Positions 18,590 to 29,000 of a DNA stretch of 64,000 bases are shown in pieces. The notes under the pieces are model-generated. The model did no database searches. It was not told the DNA's origin and worked only from the letters and a program-made list of their open reading frames with translations. The stretch is taken from NCBI RefSeq assembly GCF_005869225.1, contig NZ_SWFP01000002.1:620001-684000 (forward strand). The letters run 5' to 3'. Position numbers and translations under genes: made by a program. The stretch is from Dyadobacter bucti. GTDB lineage: Bacteria; Bacteroidota; Bacteroidia; Cytophagales; Spirosomataceae. Position 1 is the stretch's first letter; each line of letters starts with the position of its first letter.

Positions 18590-19021
18590 ATGATGCCAGA
18601 CAAGAGGAACGTGCTTTTCAATGAAAGTTCGCATCAAATGGGCCTGGTAGGCTTTGATATCCCGCTCGATGTCGGCATTTTTTTCGACGTCATGAAAATG
18701 CAAGCCTGGTACGGTACTACCGGCGACATGGAGCACCTCAGGAGGTTCTGGCATACGAATTTCGGCAAACGCCCCGATTTCAAGCCGAACTACATTGTTC
18801 CCAATATGAGTTCGATCATCCGTTGCCTGAGCGCCGGAACAGGCGTGGCGGTAGTGCCGGATTTTTTATCCAAAAAAGAACTCGATTCCGGAACTATCAA
18901 GCTGATCTGGGAAGGAAACAACGTTATCGAGAACACCCTTTATTTCGGTACCCGGAAGCGCTCGCACTATGCAGGGGAAATACGGCAGATTCAGGAGATT
19001 TTCGAGAAGGAAATGGAATAA
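18590..19021 (+). pseudogene. 5'-truncated LysR-family regulator remnant
   Basis: A 143-codon open frame that aligns by eye only with the second half of a LysR substrate-binding domain: H-L-R-R-F-W-H-T-N-F-G-K-R-P-D, V-P-N-M-S-S-I-I-R-C-L-S-A-G-T-G-V-A-V-V-P-D-F-L, and N-T-L-Y-F-G-T-R-K-R near the end. The winged-helix DNA-binding domain and the first half of the effector domain, together some 150 residues, are absent. The frame is closed upstream by a stop at 18560-18562. Only 40 nt separate it from the start of the divergent PPC gene, so the missing part was probably lost in a rearrangement. A stand-alone function is unlikely. Confidence 0.7.
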
Positions 19022-19135
19022 ATTGATCTCAACGATTATTTTATATAAATAAAAAGGGTTGCGGGAATGAAAGAACAGGGAAGTCAGTTTAAATAATGTA
19101 AGCTTATTTACTCCTAATTCCTTGTTATATTTTCC

Positions 19136-19945
19136 ATGCCCAGGTCTCTCCGCTATATCATCTTACTGCTCGTGGCCGGAATCTCCGTTTCCTGCGAGGG
19201 TATTTTTCAATACAATCCCAACCAGATCATTCTCAACGATGATGAAAAAAATCTGAACCGGAAAAACATCGAACGTATCCAGAAACTGCCTTTGACCGAC
19301 ACGGTCCGGTTTATTCTCATGGGCGATACCCAACGCTTTTACGATGAAGCGTCTGATTTCGTCAAAAGTGCCAACAACCAGCGTAACATTGCATTCGTCC
19401 TCCATGCCGGGGACATCTCGGATTTTGGGCTTACCCAGGAATTCAGGTGGGTGAACGAGATCATGCAGAAACTAAAATACCCCTACGTGACTGTGATCGG
19501 CAACCACGACCTGGTCGCGAACGGCCCGGCTGCTTTCGGGAGAATGTACGGCGACCTGGATTATTCGTTTGAATACGGCGACAACAAATTCATATTTATC
19601 GACACCAATTCCCGGGAATATGCCTTCAATGGCGCAGTACCCGACCTCGAATGGCTGCAATCGGAACTTGCCAGCAATACCTCCGGTAAAAACGCCATCG
19701 TAGTAGCACACGTGCCACCTTTCAACGGCGATTTTGATAAAAACCTGGAAAGCAGGTATGCCGGTATCCTTGCCGCCGACCCCAATGTAAAATTCACTTT
19801 GTACGGCCACGAACACGGTTACCGGGATGGCTTTATCTACAATGACGGAGTCGATTATTACGTCACAACCACGGTGGGCGAACGAGGTTACATGATCGTA
19901 ACGACATGGAAAGGCGGGTACAAAGTAGAACGGGTAGCATACTGA
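19136..19945 (+). CDS. Calcineurin-like metallophosphoesterase lipoprotein
   Basis: A 269-residue exported phosphoesterase. An N-terminal lipoprotein signal has its lipobox Cys in I-S-V-S-C-E (residue 20). The dimetal motifs are all present in order: G-D-T-Q (first metal), A-G-D-I-S-D, G-N-H-D-L, A-H-V-P-P-F and Y-G-H-E-H-G. Family members hydrolyse phosphomonoesters or diesters; the substrate here is not evident. The stop is followed after 1 nt by the next gene's ATGATG, so the two are co-transcribed. A TATATTTT element lies just before the start codon, too close to be a secure promoter. Confidence 0.88.
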   Translation: MPRSLRYIILLLVAGISVSCEGIFQYNPNQIILNDDEKNLNRKNIERIQKLPLTDTVRFILMGDTQRFYDEASDFVKSANNQRNIAFVLHAGDISDFGLTQEFRWVNEIMQKLKYPYVTVIGNHDLVANGPAAFGRMYGDLDYSFEYGDNKFIFIDTNSREYAFNGAVPDLEWLQSELASNTSGKNAIVVAHVPPFNGDFDKNLESRYAGILAADPNVKFTLYGHEHGYRDGFIYNDGVDYYVTTTVGERGYMIVTTWKGGYKVERVAY

Positions 19946-19946
19946 A

Positions 19947-20546
19947 ATGATGAAAAAACTGATATTTCCGATTTTACTCTTACTGCATATTTTCGCCAAC
20001 GCCCAGGACACCCTGCCGGACCGGAAACAAATAAAATGGTTTTTACCTGATCATCTCAAATTACAGTTTGCAGGAAACATCGGCTTCCTTTCGGGCGGGC
20101 CGGGTTATATTTCAAGAAACAGGACTTTGGAGACCGACCTGCTGTTCGGTTATCTGCCCCAGAAATTCGGTGGGGATGCACTGGTGACCATCACCGCCAA
20201 AACGACCTATTCTCCCTGGCGTATCCATCTGAAAAACAACTATAACATCGCTCCCTTTTCGTTCGGTGCGTACTTAAGTTATACGTTCGGAACGCAGTTT
20301 GACACCAAGTGGCCGTCCTACTATCCGATCGGCTATTACTGGTGGGCAACATCTTTCAGGCCGGGGCTATATATGGGTGGAAAAGTGGGTAAGGATGTAG
20401 TTATCAAGAACAGACGGAGGGGATTTGAATGCTATTACGAACTCGGCACCTACGACCTCCTGCTGATCAGCTACGTCCAGAATACCAAATATCTCAAGCC
20501 TTCGGACATTGTCAATTTGTCTTTCGGTGTAAAGTTCGGGTTCTGA
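19947..20546 (+). CDS. Predicted outer-membrane beta-barrel protein, unknown function
   Basis: A 199-residue protein with a clear signal peptide (MMKKLIFPILLLLHIFANAQ). The mature part is rich in alternating aromatic and polar residues (for example I-H-L-K-N-N-Y-N-I-A and Y-Y-W-W-A-T-S-F) and ends in V-N-L-S-F-G-V-K-F-G-F. Such a C-terminal Phe with alternating hydrophobics is the usual barrel-assembly signal. I do not recognise a named family. It is coupled to the preceding metallophosphoesterase, which suggests a joint envelope function. Confidence 0.65.
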   Translation: MMKKLIFPILLLLHIFANAQDTLPDRKQIKWFLPDHLKLQFAGNIGFLSGGPGYISRNRTLETDLLFGYLPQKFGGDALVTITAKTTYSPWRIHLKNNYNIAPFSFGAYLSYTFGTQFDTKWPSYYPIGYYWWATSFRPGLYMGGKVGKDVVIKNRRRGFECYYELGTYDLLLISYVQNTKYLKPSDIVNLSFGVKFGF

Positions 20547-20645
20547 CCGTCGCGGCAACTTAGTATTTTTAGGAAGAATCGTCCTTTGTATCGGGACTAA
20601 CGTGTATTTCACGTTTTACATCAACACTAATCTGTCGATCCGATC

Positions 20646-21758
20646 ATGACAAAATACTACTTCCTCCTGTTTCTTTTTTTGCTTGCCGGCGAGAGCTTCG
20701 CCCAGAACAATCTGGACAGTCTGGTCCAGATCAGAGGTTTCGCCATTGCCGCTCCCCGGCCCGACGGACTGCCCGACTTTATCAAGTTCGTTAATGAAGA
20801 GCTTGCCCCCAGAAAAGTCAATACCCTGATCCTGAGAGTGGATTACAACTACCGGTTTGAAAGCCATCCCGAGTTGCGGGACTCTGTCACCCTTTCAAAA
20901 AAGGATGTAAGAAAACTGGTTGATGCATGTAAAAAACAAGGCATCGCCATCATTCCGCAGATCAATTTGCTGGGACATCAGTCGTGGGCTGAAAAGACCG
21001 AAAACCTGTTGAAAGTCTATCCGGATTTTGATGAAACCCCCTGGGTGAAAATGCCCGCCAAAGGTGAATACAAATGGCCTAACCCGGACGGTCTGTATTG
21101 CAAAAGTTACTGCCCGCTGCATCCAGGCGTGCATAAGGTCGTTTTTGAATTGGTGGACGAGATCATGGAAGCGTTCGAAGCAAAGGCATTTCACGCAGGT
21201 ATGGACGAAGTTTTTTACCTTGGAGAGGACAAATGCCCCAGGTGTGCAGGCAGGGACAAGGCAGTCCTTTTTGCCAATGAGGTGCAAAAAATACGGGATC
21301 ATCTTGCAATGAAAAATCAGGAACTATGGATATGGGGCGACCGGCTGATCGACGGCAGGACTACCGGCATCGGCTTATGGGCAGCCAGCTATAACCATAC
21401 GTATCCGGCTATCGACCTCATTCCCAGGGATGTAATCATCTGTGACTGGCAATACACCCGTGACAATCAGACGGCGGTTTATTTTGCCATGAAGGGCCTG
21501 CGCGTGGTGACATGCTCCTGGAACCGGCCGGAGATTGCACTCCAGCAGGTGGACAGCCACGTTCGGTCGAGAGACCTTTCCAACAAGGAACTCAAGGGAC
21601 GCTTTTATGGACTGGCGCATACGGTATGGTCAGGCCCGACACCTTTTCTGAAAGGTTATTATGCCAATACCCAGGACCCGAAAGACGGTGACAAAACGCC
21701 CTGGAACACTTTCAAGGTAATGTTTGAAAAAATCGGTAAACTGGAAACAGGCCATTGA
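20646..21758 (+). CDS. Exported GH20-like (beta-hexosaminidase catalytic-domain) protein
   Basis: A 370-residue protein with a signal ending in G-E-S-F-A-Q (residue 20). The mature region is a TIM-barrel like the GH20 catalytic domain: L-I-L-R-V-D-Y-N-Y-R on an early strand, I-P-Q-I-N-L-L-G-H-Q-S-W (His111), then H-A-G-M-D-E-V at 183-189. The Asp187-Glu188 pair is in the position of the GH20 catalytic pair, where the Asp orients the substrate acetamido group and the Glu is the acid. The usual N-terminal GH20b domain is missing, so this is a shorter, atypical form. The downstream GH18 gene and the nearby FucP/NagP-type carrier support action on chito-oligosaccharides or other GlcNAc glycans. 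Confidence 0.75.
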   Translation: MTKYYFLLFLFLLAGESFAQNNLDSLVQIRGFAIAAPRPDGLPDFIKFVNEELAPRKVNTLILRVDYNYRFESHPELRDSVTLSKKDVRKLVDACKKQGIAIIPQINLLGHQSWAEKTENLLKVYPDFDETPWVKMPAKGEYKWPNPDGLYCKSYCPLHPGVHKVVFELVDEIMEAFEAKAFHAGMDEVFYLGEDKCPRCAGRDKAVLFANEVQKIRDHLAMKNQELWIWGDRLIDGRTTGIGLWAASYNHTYPAIDLIPRDVIICDWQYTRDNQTAVYFAMKGLRVVTCSWNRPEIALQQVDSHVRSRDLSNKELKGRFYGLAHTVWSGPTPFLKGYYANTQDPKDGDKTPWNTFKVMFEKIGKLETGH

Positions 21759-21777
21759 ACTCATTCAACAACATGAT

Positions 21778-22899
21778 ATGAAATCAAAAATATACATCCT
21801 CGGGTTGCTGCTGGTGTTTTGCGGCAGCTTATCCGCGCAAACGACACGGGCAAAAAAATATGTGGTTACAGGATATGTGGGCGGTTTTCGGGGACTGGTG
21901 AATGTAGACCAGATCGATGCAAAAAAGCTGACTGACATTATCTACGCATTTGTAGACTGCCGCGACAGCATGGCCGTGCTCACAAACCTTGCAACGGATT
22001 CTACCAATTTCAGAAACCTTAACAAGCTCAAACTCATCAATCCCGATTTGAAAATCACTATTTCCATCGGCGGCTGGGCCTGGAGCAACTACTTTTCGGA
22101 CGCAGTGCTCACCCCGACTTCCAGGGCTTTGTTCGCCAAAACCAGTGTCGATATCATCAGACAGTATAACCTGGACGGCGTGGACGTGGACTGGGAATAT
22201 CCAGGTCAGCTGGGAGAGGATAATATTTTCAGGCCGGAAGACAAGCAGAATTACACGCTGATGTTCAAGGCCATCCGCGAAGAACTGGACAAACTGACTA
22301 TTGAAACCGGGAAAAAATACCCGCTCACGGCCGCCGTCGGAGGTTCCCAGACCTTTATAGATAAAACCGAAATGGCGGAAGTTGGCAAAATACTCGACTA
22401 CGTGTATGTCATGACCTACGATTATTCCGGAAAAAACGGCACGGTGGGGCATCATACCAATTTGTATGCAAGCAAAAAATCGCCGGGATCCTCGGCAGAC
22501 CAGTCTATCAAAAACTTTATAGCTGCGGGGGTGCCACCTGAAAAACTGGGCCTGGGAGCTGCTTTCTACGGCAAGGGGTGGATGGCGGAAAGCACAAAGG
22601 ATAATGGAGTAGGACAGAAGAAGCTAAAAAAAGAAAGGCAGCCAGCCGGCGGCTACACCATGCTGAAAGACAGCCTGGTCAACCGGCGCGGCAACACTGC
22701 CTATTGGGATAAAAAAGCCAAGGCGCCTTACCTGTTCAATCCCGAAACAAAGATCCTGATCACTTACGACGACGAGCGTTCGATCCGTGAAAAATGCGAG
22801 TATGTCAAGAAAAACAACCTGGGCGGGATATTTTTCTGGGAATATTTCAGCGACCCTAAGACGTATCTGCTAACGGAAATCAGTAAAAATCTGGATTAA
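21778..22899 (+). CDS. Exported GH18 chitinase-like glycosidase
   Basis: A 373-residue GH18 protein. The ATG at 21778 is chosen because it starts a signal peptide (MKSKIYILGLLLVFCGSLSA-Q); the frame is open upstream but that part overlaps the GH20-like gene and is not signal-like. Motifs include S-I-G-G-W (96-100) and the active site D-G-V-D-V-D-W-E, with catalytic Glu140 in the expected DxxDxDxE pattern. Later come M-T-Y-D-Y and F-F-W-E-Y. Such enzymes cleave beta-1,4 GlcNAc linkages with a retaining, substrate-assisted mechanism. It follows the GH20-like gene by 19 nt, forming a chitin/GlcNAc-type pair. Confidence 0.92.
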   Translation: MKSKIYILGLLLVFCGSLSAQTTRAKKYVVTGYVGGFRGLVNVDQIDAKKLTDIIYAFVDCRDSMAVLTNLATDSTNFRNLNKLKLINPDLKITISIGGWAWSNYFSDAVLTPTSRALFAKTSVDIIRQYNLDGVDVDWEYPGQLGEDNIFRPEDKQNYTLMFKAIREELDKLTIETGKKYPLTAAVGGSQTFIDKTEMAEVGKILDYVYVMTYDYSGKNGTVGHHTNLYASKKSPGSSADQSIKNFIAAGVPPEKLGLGAAFYGKGWMAESTKDNGVGQKKLKKERQPAGGYTMLKDSLVNRRGNTAYWDKKAKAPYLFNPETKILITYDDERSIREKCEYVKKNNLGGIFFWEYFSDPKTYLLTEISKNLD

Positions 22900-22978
22900 C
22901 GGATGATCTGTGTTACACTGAGAGCCAATTAACGTTGTAACAAGCAATATTGAATGACGCTTCGGCTGCAAACTCATC

Positions 22979-24280
22979 TCACTGCGCGGTAGTCGAAGAA
23001 AGGGAAACTACTTCCTTCTGCCATTCCAGTTTCTTGAAACCCCATACCGAATAATACAGCAAAAACAGATAGCAGGGTATCAGCACGAGCAGGGATGTCT
23101 GCGGCGAAGCCGGGTTCCAGTCGATCAGGCTTCCGAATATCAATGGGAATATACCACCGCCTATCACCGACATCAGCAGCAGGGCCGAGCCTATTTTGGT
23201 GAATTTTTTAAGGTTACGGATCGCAAGTCCCCAGATCGTCCCCCAGAGTAATGCAGCTCCGAAACCGGTGCAGATCAGGCAATAAATAGAAACCATACCT
23301 GTGCTGAAATACGCACCCGTGATCAGGACAAGACCAGAGATTGAGCAATATTTCAGGGCAGTCTGCTGGGATAACCATTTCGGAATAAGTACTGTACTCG
23401 CCACATAACCTACGAGCATCGCATATAATGTGTACTCTGCAAAATGCCGCGATTCCTGCAGCGGAATATCCAGTGCACGGCTGTACAGAATGATCCCGTC
23501 GATGGGGATGACCTCGCAGCCGGCGGCCATAAACAAAGCGATCACGCCAAGCACCAGGTAAGGATATTGGAATACAGATGTTTTGCTCCCCTCAGGCTTT
23601 TCGAATCCCAGCGGTTCGTCCTCGCTCTCCTCCACTTCCGGCAGCCTGGACAGAAATACCATCACTGCCAACAAGGCGAGTATTGCTGTAATAACCAGGT
23701 AGGGATTCACTACTTTTAATACATATTCATCGAGAATAGCCGCTTTTTCAGTTACGCTCGCGGTAGAAATGCTGGCAACAATTGAGTCTGCATTCAGTAA
23801 GAAAATAGCCCCCAGAATGCGCTGGCTTAATATTCCGGCTGTTTTATTGGCAATACCCATAAAACCGATCCGCTGGGCGGTACTTTCGGAAGGGCCGATG
23901 ATAGCAACATAAGGATTGGCGGCAGTCTGCAAAAGCGCCAGGCCGGTACCGGTAACAAACAACCCGCCCAGAAACAGAAGATATGTCCGGGAAAAAGCCG
24001 CAGGAACGAACATGACCGTCCCGAGTGCCATGATCAGCAGACCAATCACCATCCCTTTTTTATACCCGGTATATTTCAGGATCCAGGCGGAAGGAATTGC
24101 CATGAAAAAGTATGCTATGTAAGAAGCGAACGCTACCAGCAGGGACTGAAAATTGGTCAGTTCCAGACAGATCTGAAAATACGGGATCAATATGCCGTTG
24201 ACCCAGGTAATAAAGCCAAAAACAAAAAACAGGATGGCAATGATAATAAGCGGGTAAATGTAGGATTTTGCTTTGGCCAT
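22979..24280 (-). CDS. FucP/NagP-type sugar:proton MFS transporter
   Basis: A 433-residue inner-membrane protein with about 12 hydrophobic helices. The first helix and loop (F-V-F-G-F-I-T-W-V-N-G-I-L-I-P-Y) and A-N-P-Y-V-A in helix 4 are hallmarks of the FucP family, which in Bacteroidota includes fucose, glucose/galactose and GlcNAc permeases. An acidic central loop (V-E-E-S-E-D-E) separates the halves. It is convergent with the GH18 gene (79 nt apart) and lies 111 nt after SusD, beyond a strong terminator, so it is probably expressed separately or by read-through. GlcNAc uptake would fit the neighbouring GH20/GH18 pair, but sugar specificity is inferred. Confidence 0.85.
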   Translation of the reverse strand: MAKAKSYIYPLIIIAILFFVFGFITWVNGILIPYFQICLELTNFQSLLVAFASYIAYFFMAIPSAWILKYTGYKKGMVIGLLIMALGTVMFVPAAFSRTYLLFLGGLFVTGTGLALLQTAANPYVAIIGPSESTAQRIGFMGIANKTAGILSQRILGAIFLLNADSIVASISTASVTEKAAILDEYVLKVVNPYLVITAILALLAVMVFLSRLPEVEESEDEPLGFEKPEGSKTSVFQYPYLVLGVIALFMAAGCEVIPIDGIILYSRALDIPLQESRHFAEYTLYAMLVGYVASTVLIPKWLSQQTALKYCSISGLVLITGAYFSTGMVSIYCLICTGFGAALLWGTIWGLAIRNLKKFTKIGSALLLMSVIGGGIFPLIFGSLIDWNPASPQTSLLVLIPCYLFLLYYSVWGFKKLEWQKEVVSLSSTTAQ

Positions 24281-24321
24281 ATTCGTAGCGGGTTAATTGA
24301 GCAGGGTTTTACATCAAAAGC

Positions 24322-24371
24322 AATAAAAAGGAAAATATCCCGGACGCAATACTGAATCGCCCCGGGATATT
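24322..24371 (-). terminator. Rho-independent terminator after SusD
   Basis: AATATCCCGG (24334-24343) and CCGGGATATT (24362-24371) form a perfect 10-bp stem with an 18-nt loop. Read on the minus strand it is followed by TTTTCCTTTTT, as expected for the end of the SusC-SusD transcript. Confidence 0.85.
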
Positions 24372-24391
24372 ATTAGATTTACGTTGGAATC

Positions 24392-25969
24392 TTAGTTTTT
24401 ATCCCACCACAGCGGCGTACTGGCTTTGTCTTCTCCATTGAGGAGTTTCACAGCCTCGGTTACAGCAGCCCGGTTATTTTGTTTTTCTGCATCAATGAAC
24501 GGGAACCTTCTGATAAATGCCGTATTGGGCACGTCAGGATTAACCGAATTCACAACATGATACAGCTTGGGGAAAGTTGATCTTCTGAACTCAGCCCATG
24601 CTTCCGAACCATCAGGATATAGCGCCAGCCATTTCTGAGTACCGATCTGTTCGCGCTGCACAGCCACGGTCGCACCCCATTTTACGGGGATATTGCTCAC
24701 CGCCGGGGAGTTTTGCGAATCGCCGGGAGCGATGGGAGGAGTAGTGCCTGTGATATAAGTTTCTACCGCTGCACCTGTATAACCCCAGGTTGCCATGGAT
24801 TGACGGATACCATCTTCATACAAATCCTGCGCGTCGCCACCCATGTTCCAGCCATTGAGAGCGCCTTCTGCCCTCAGGAAATAAGCCTCGGCAGCATGCA
24901 TGATATCTGCTTTCACAGCCAGCAGGTTTTCCCATCCTGAGCCAGTCCCGGTGTTGCGGATCCATCTTGCTCCGATGTTTGAATTGTTATCGTTGGTGTT
25001 CAAAGGTTCGATCAGCTGGGCAGGGCTCAGACCGTTGCGCACGCCTTCGTAAGTCTTGGTATTGAACGACGGCTGGAAGAATTGCGCCATACGCGGATCA
25101 TTATACCCTTTCAGGATGGATTCCATGGTTGCGCTCATACGGAACTCGCCCCACGCCGCAATTCTTGAAAGACCGTTGGCGTCGGCACTGCTTACGGCAG
25201 TACGGACCATCATCGCATCCTCAGCTGCAGCGGTGAGCACACCTGACGCTACCGCAGCTTCTGCCTCAGTTTTAGCGCGGGCAGGATCCACTTTTGAAAT
25301 ACGAAGTGCAAGTCGCAGGCGCAAAGTGTTGGCAAATTTGATCCATTTGTTAACGTCTCCTGCATACATGATATCAGAAGTCCCGAAAGGTTTTTCGCCC
25401 GTTTTGGTTTTCAGGATAGCAACGGCGGCGTCAAGTCTTTTGAAGAAATCGTCGTAGATCACATCCTGAGCATCATACTTCACAGACGACGAAGGTGTTC
25501 CTGCCTCGAAATAAGGGATAGGGCCATAGTAATCGGTAACACGGTGAAAAGAAAACACCCACCAGATGCTTGCCAGCGAATATTCCGCGGTGTTTGCTTC
25601 ATAATTTTCAAACAATGTTTTAAGCTGGGGCACCACCTGGATATAAATGGGGTTCCAGTGCGAATTGATCCACGACATATTGGTAAAGTACCTGTCGGAC
25701 TGGAAGTTGGCTGTGGTTGTCGCGAAATACTGTGCGTACAGATCCGCAAAGAGATTGGTTGCAGTCTGGTATGAAGGATGGTACGAGCCTTCGGACAATG
25801 CACGGGAAAACAATTTCGGGTATTCGGCCGGAGTCAATACAACCAGGGCCGTTTTACTCTTGTTCATGGCGTCGAAGTCGTCGGTGCAGGCAGCACCGAA
25901 AAACCCAACCAGCCCGATTGAACCAACGCCCAAGATCTTCCTTAATTTCTGATTTATATTTAGTTTCAT
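24392..25969 (-). CDS. SusD-like_2 (PF12771-type) outer-membrane lipoprotein
   Basis: A 525-residue lipoprotein, with lipobox G-A-A-C at Cys28 followed by T-D-D-F-D-A-M-N-K. Characteristic elements of the SusD-like_2 branch are present: L-F-A-D-L-Y-A-Q-Y-F-A, V-T-D-Y-Y-G-P-I-P-Y-F-E-A, M-Y-A-G-D-V-N-K-W-I-K-F-A-N-T-L-R-L-R-L and the C-terminal T-P-L-W-W-D-K-N. This branch often pairs with SusC proteins that import peptides or non-polysaccharide nutrients, though not exclusively. It follows its SusC by 42 nt and the pair ends in the terminator at 24322-24371. The pair carries the same promoter architecture as the two catabolic units at 29613-49273, so it is probably the outer-membrane port of that pathway. 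Confidence 0.92.
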   Translation of the reverse strand: MKLNINQKLRKILGVGSIGLVGFFGAACTDDFDAMNKSKTALVVLTPAEYPKLFSRALSEGSYHPSYQTATNLFADLYAQYFATTTANFQSDRYFTNMSWINSHWNPIYIQVVPQLKTLFENYEANTAEYSLASIWWVFSFHRVTDYYGPIPYFEAGTPSSSVKYDAQDVIYDDFFKRLDAAVAILKTKTGEKPFGTSDIMYAGDVNKWIKFANTLRLRLALRISKVDPARAKTEAEAAVASGVLTAAAEDAMMVRTAVSSADANGLSRIAAWGEFRMSATMESILKGYNDPRMAQFFQPSFNTKTYEGVRNGLSPAQLIEPLNTNDNNSNIGARWIRNTGTGSGWENLLAVKADIMHAAEAYFLRAEGALNGWNMGGDAQDLYEDGIRQSMATWGYTGAAVETYITGTTPPIAPGDSQNSPAVSNIPVKWGATVAVQREQIGTQKWLALYPDGSEAWAEFRRSTFPKLYHVVNSVNPDVPNTAFIRRFPFIDAEKQNNRAAVTEAVKLLNGEDKASTPLWWDKN

Positions 25970-26011
25970 AATATGTCAATATTTAAAAATGCAACAGTTC
26001 CTGAACTTCAA

Positions 26012-29000
26012 TTAAAAGCTAAGTTTAAGATTCAATCCGACGGTTCTCGACGATGGCATATTTCCGTAGTCAAGACCCTGGAAATTACCTGCACCCAGGT
26101 TCATATCAGGATCAAACGGCAGTTTCCGTTTTTTCAAACCCGGGATATCCAATGTTGCATAGCCTCTGTAAAGGAAAAACAAGTTGCGGGCTGTAAATGA
26201 CAGACGCGCATTTTTCAGGAAGAAATTCGAAGGGAAAGGAATGTTATAGCCCAGCGTCACCTCTCTCAAACGGAAGTTCGTTGCAGAGTAAGTGAAGAAC
26301 TCACCCCATGAGTACCGTCCCTGAGACACGGTCTGCCAGAATGTTTCGGCGTTGATCGCCGTGGTATTTTCCGAACCGTCCGCTTTCACAGCAGGAAGTA
26401 CCCAACCTCCCTCGCGGTGTTCTTCGGTGTAATCCGAGTTACCATCAAACGCAAGGTTCGCCTCTGTTCCGGAAGTAACGATACCACCCACGCGGCCGTC
26501 AACAAGGAAAGAGAATACGAATTTTTTGTAGTTGAACGTATTGCTCCAGCCCAATGTGAATTTAGGATTGTAGTTACCAATCGGTGCAATTGGCCCTACT
26601 GCCGGCACGCCGGTAGCCGTGACCACATATCTGCCCTGTGCATCTTTCAGCCAGGTATAACCTTCCATATCACCGAAAGAGCCTCCCTCAGCCACGACCG
26701 GCGTAGCAGTTCTGATACCACTTCCAAGGCTCACCTTTTTGAAATTCTCGTGCAGGTAGATCACCTTATTTGTATTACGGGCAAAATTCACGTTCGACTG
26801 CCATGTAAGCGGTCCGTTTTTCAGCGGGTTGGCCGTCAATATTATTTCAATCCCTTTGTTATTCACTTTTCCGGCATTGATTGTCTGGGCACTGAATCCT
26901 GAAGGTGAAGGTAGCGGAAGTACCAGGATCTGGTTGGTTGTGTTACTGTTATAGTAAGTTACGTCCACACCAAGAAGCCCGTTGAGAATCCGGAAATCCA
27001 GACCAAATTCCGTTGCTGCCGAAATTTCAGGCTTCATCGCTGAGTTTGGCAGTGTGGTACTTCTTGAGATATAACCATTCACCCCTCCATTTGTAAAGGC
27101 ATAAGAAGGATCGAGCTGGTACGGACTTGTGTCATTACCCACCTGTGCCCACGACCCGCGGAGTTTTGCGAAGCTGATCCAGGAAGGCAAACGCAGCGCT
27201 TCTGAAAGAATGACATTAGCACCAAAAGATGCGTATGTGTAGGAATAGGGATTTGGAAGCGCAGACGACCAGTCGTTGCGGATCGAACCATCAACTGTCA
27301 GATAATCTTTGAAAGAAAAAGAGGCTGTTCCAAATACATACTGCAGTTCTTTTTCAGAAAATGCCGAAACCCGGGTAAGGTTCGTGGCAAAAGATAAGTC
27401 GAACTTATCCACTACTGACAGACCTGTTGCAGTCGCCCCTACCTCTGAATATTTGTTGTAAGTCTGGCCGGCACCAAAGTTGTATGTAAGACCGAAGTTC
27501 TCTCCGAGTTTATTGTTACCCGAGAAAATCAGGTCCATGTTACGTTCCAGTGTTTTACCATCGAAATTCTCATAGTTGCCCCCAGCGGCCGCATACAAAA
27601 GTGTACCATTGGCATACCCACGCTCGTAGCCGTCCACATAAGTATCATAACTGATACGTCCCTGCACATTCAGCCAGCTTGCCAGTTCATACTTGGCAGA
27701 TCCCAGAATGATGGAACGATCCCTTTTTTCACGACCAAATGTTTTGTTCAGCGTCCAGTACGGGTTCATATAAATGCCAGAGCTGGTCCAGTATCTTGGG
27801 CTTCCTGTTTCGGTCTGGTAGTTTTTGTAATCGTTTAAATCCACACTTCTTGGCGTTTTCAGCAGGTTCATGATCGGCCCGCTGTTTTCACCGGAGAATG
27901 GTTTGTTTTTGATATCCTGATTGATATAGGTGATCTTTCCGTCCACGCTCAACCTTTTGGTGAGGTTTGCGTTGATCCTCAGGTTCAAAGTATGTCTCAG
28001 CAGATCGTTGTTAGGGATCAGACCCTGATTTTTATTGTGGGTATACGACATGTAGGTCTGAATATTCTCACTACCGCCCGAAACCCCGATCGAGTTGTTG
28101 GTCGAAATCCCGTCTCTGTAAAAATTCTTGATGTTATCGGGATAAGTAGTGCCTGCGGCCCCCCAGCTTCCCGAAGCGTTTTCACTTGACTTTCCACCAG
28201 CTCCCTGTCCGTAGGTGTTCTGAAAGCTTGGCAGCAAAAAAGGAGATTCCATCGATATTCCAGAGTTGATATCCGTAGAAATTTTACCAGACTTACCTTT
28301 TTTTGTGGTGATCATGATAACCCCATTTGCCCCGCGGCTACCATATTGAGCAGAAGCCGCCGGCCCTTTGAGGATACTCATGGATTCGATATCGTCCGGG
28401 TTGATGTTGGCAGCACCGTCACTTCGGTTTACCCCTCCAAAATCCGAGCTTACCTGGCTTCTGACGCTGTTGTCGATGGGCACACCATCTACTACAAACA
28501 AAGCATTGTTGTTACCTGCTATGGAACGGTTACCTCTCAACGTCACCCGTGTAGCAGAACCCGGGCCCGAAGATCCCTGCGTGACCACAAGCCCGGCTAC
28601 CTTTCCCGAAAGTGTGTTCACGAAGTTAGCATCCCGCACATCGGTGAGCTGCTTTCCCGAAACCTGCTGCGTAGCGTACGTCAGTGTCTTGGCACTTCTC
28701 TCGATACCGAGGGCCGTAACCACTACTTCGCCCAGTTGGGTGGCATCTTCTTTAAGCGTCACATTCACGACCGAGCGACCGCTCACTGCAACATCCTGAG
28801 AAGCATAGCCGATAAAAGAGAACACAAGCGACTCGGAGCCGGATGGTACGGTTATAGCATAGGCGCCTTCAACATCTGTTGAAGTTCCTTTTGTTGATCC
28901 TTTGATAAGTACGTTGACGCCGGGCAATGCTGCTCCATTATCGTCCACCACTTTTCCAGTAACGTTCAGCTCCTGCCCCACTGCTGTTGAGGCAAAACCA

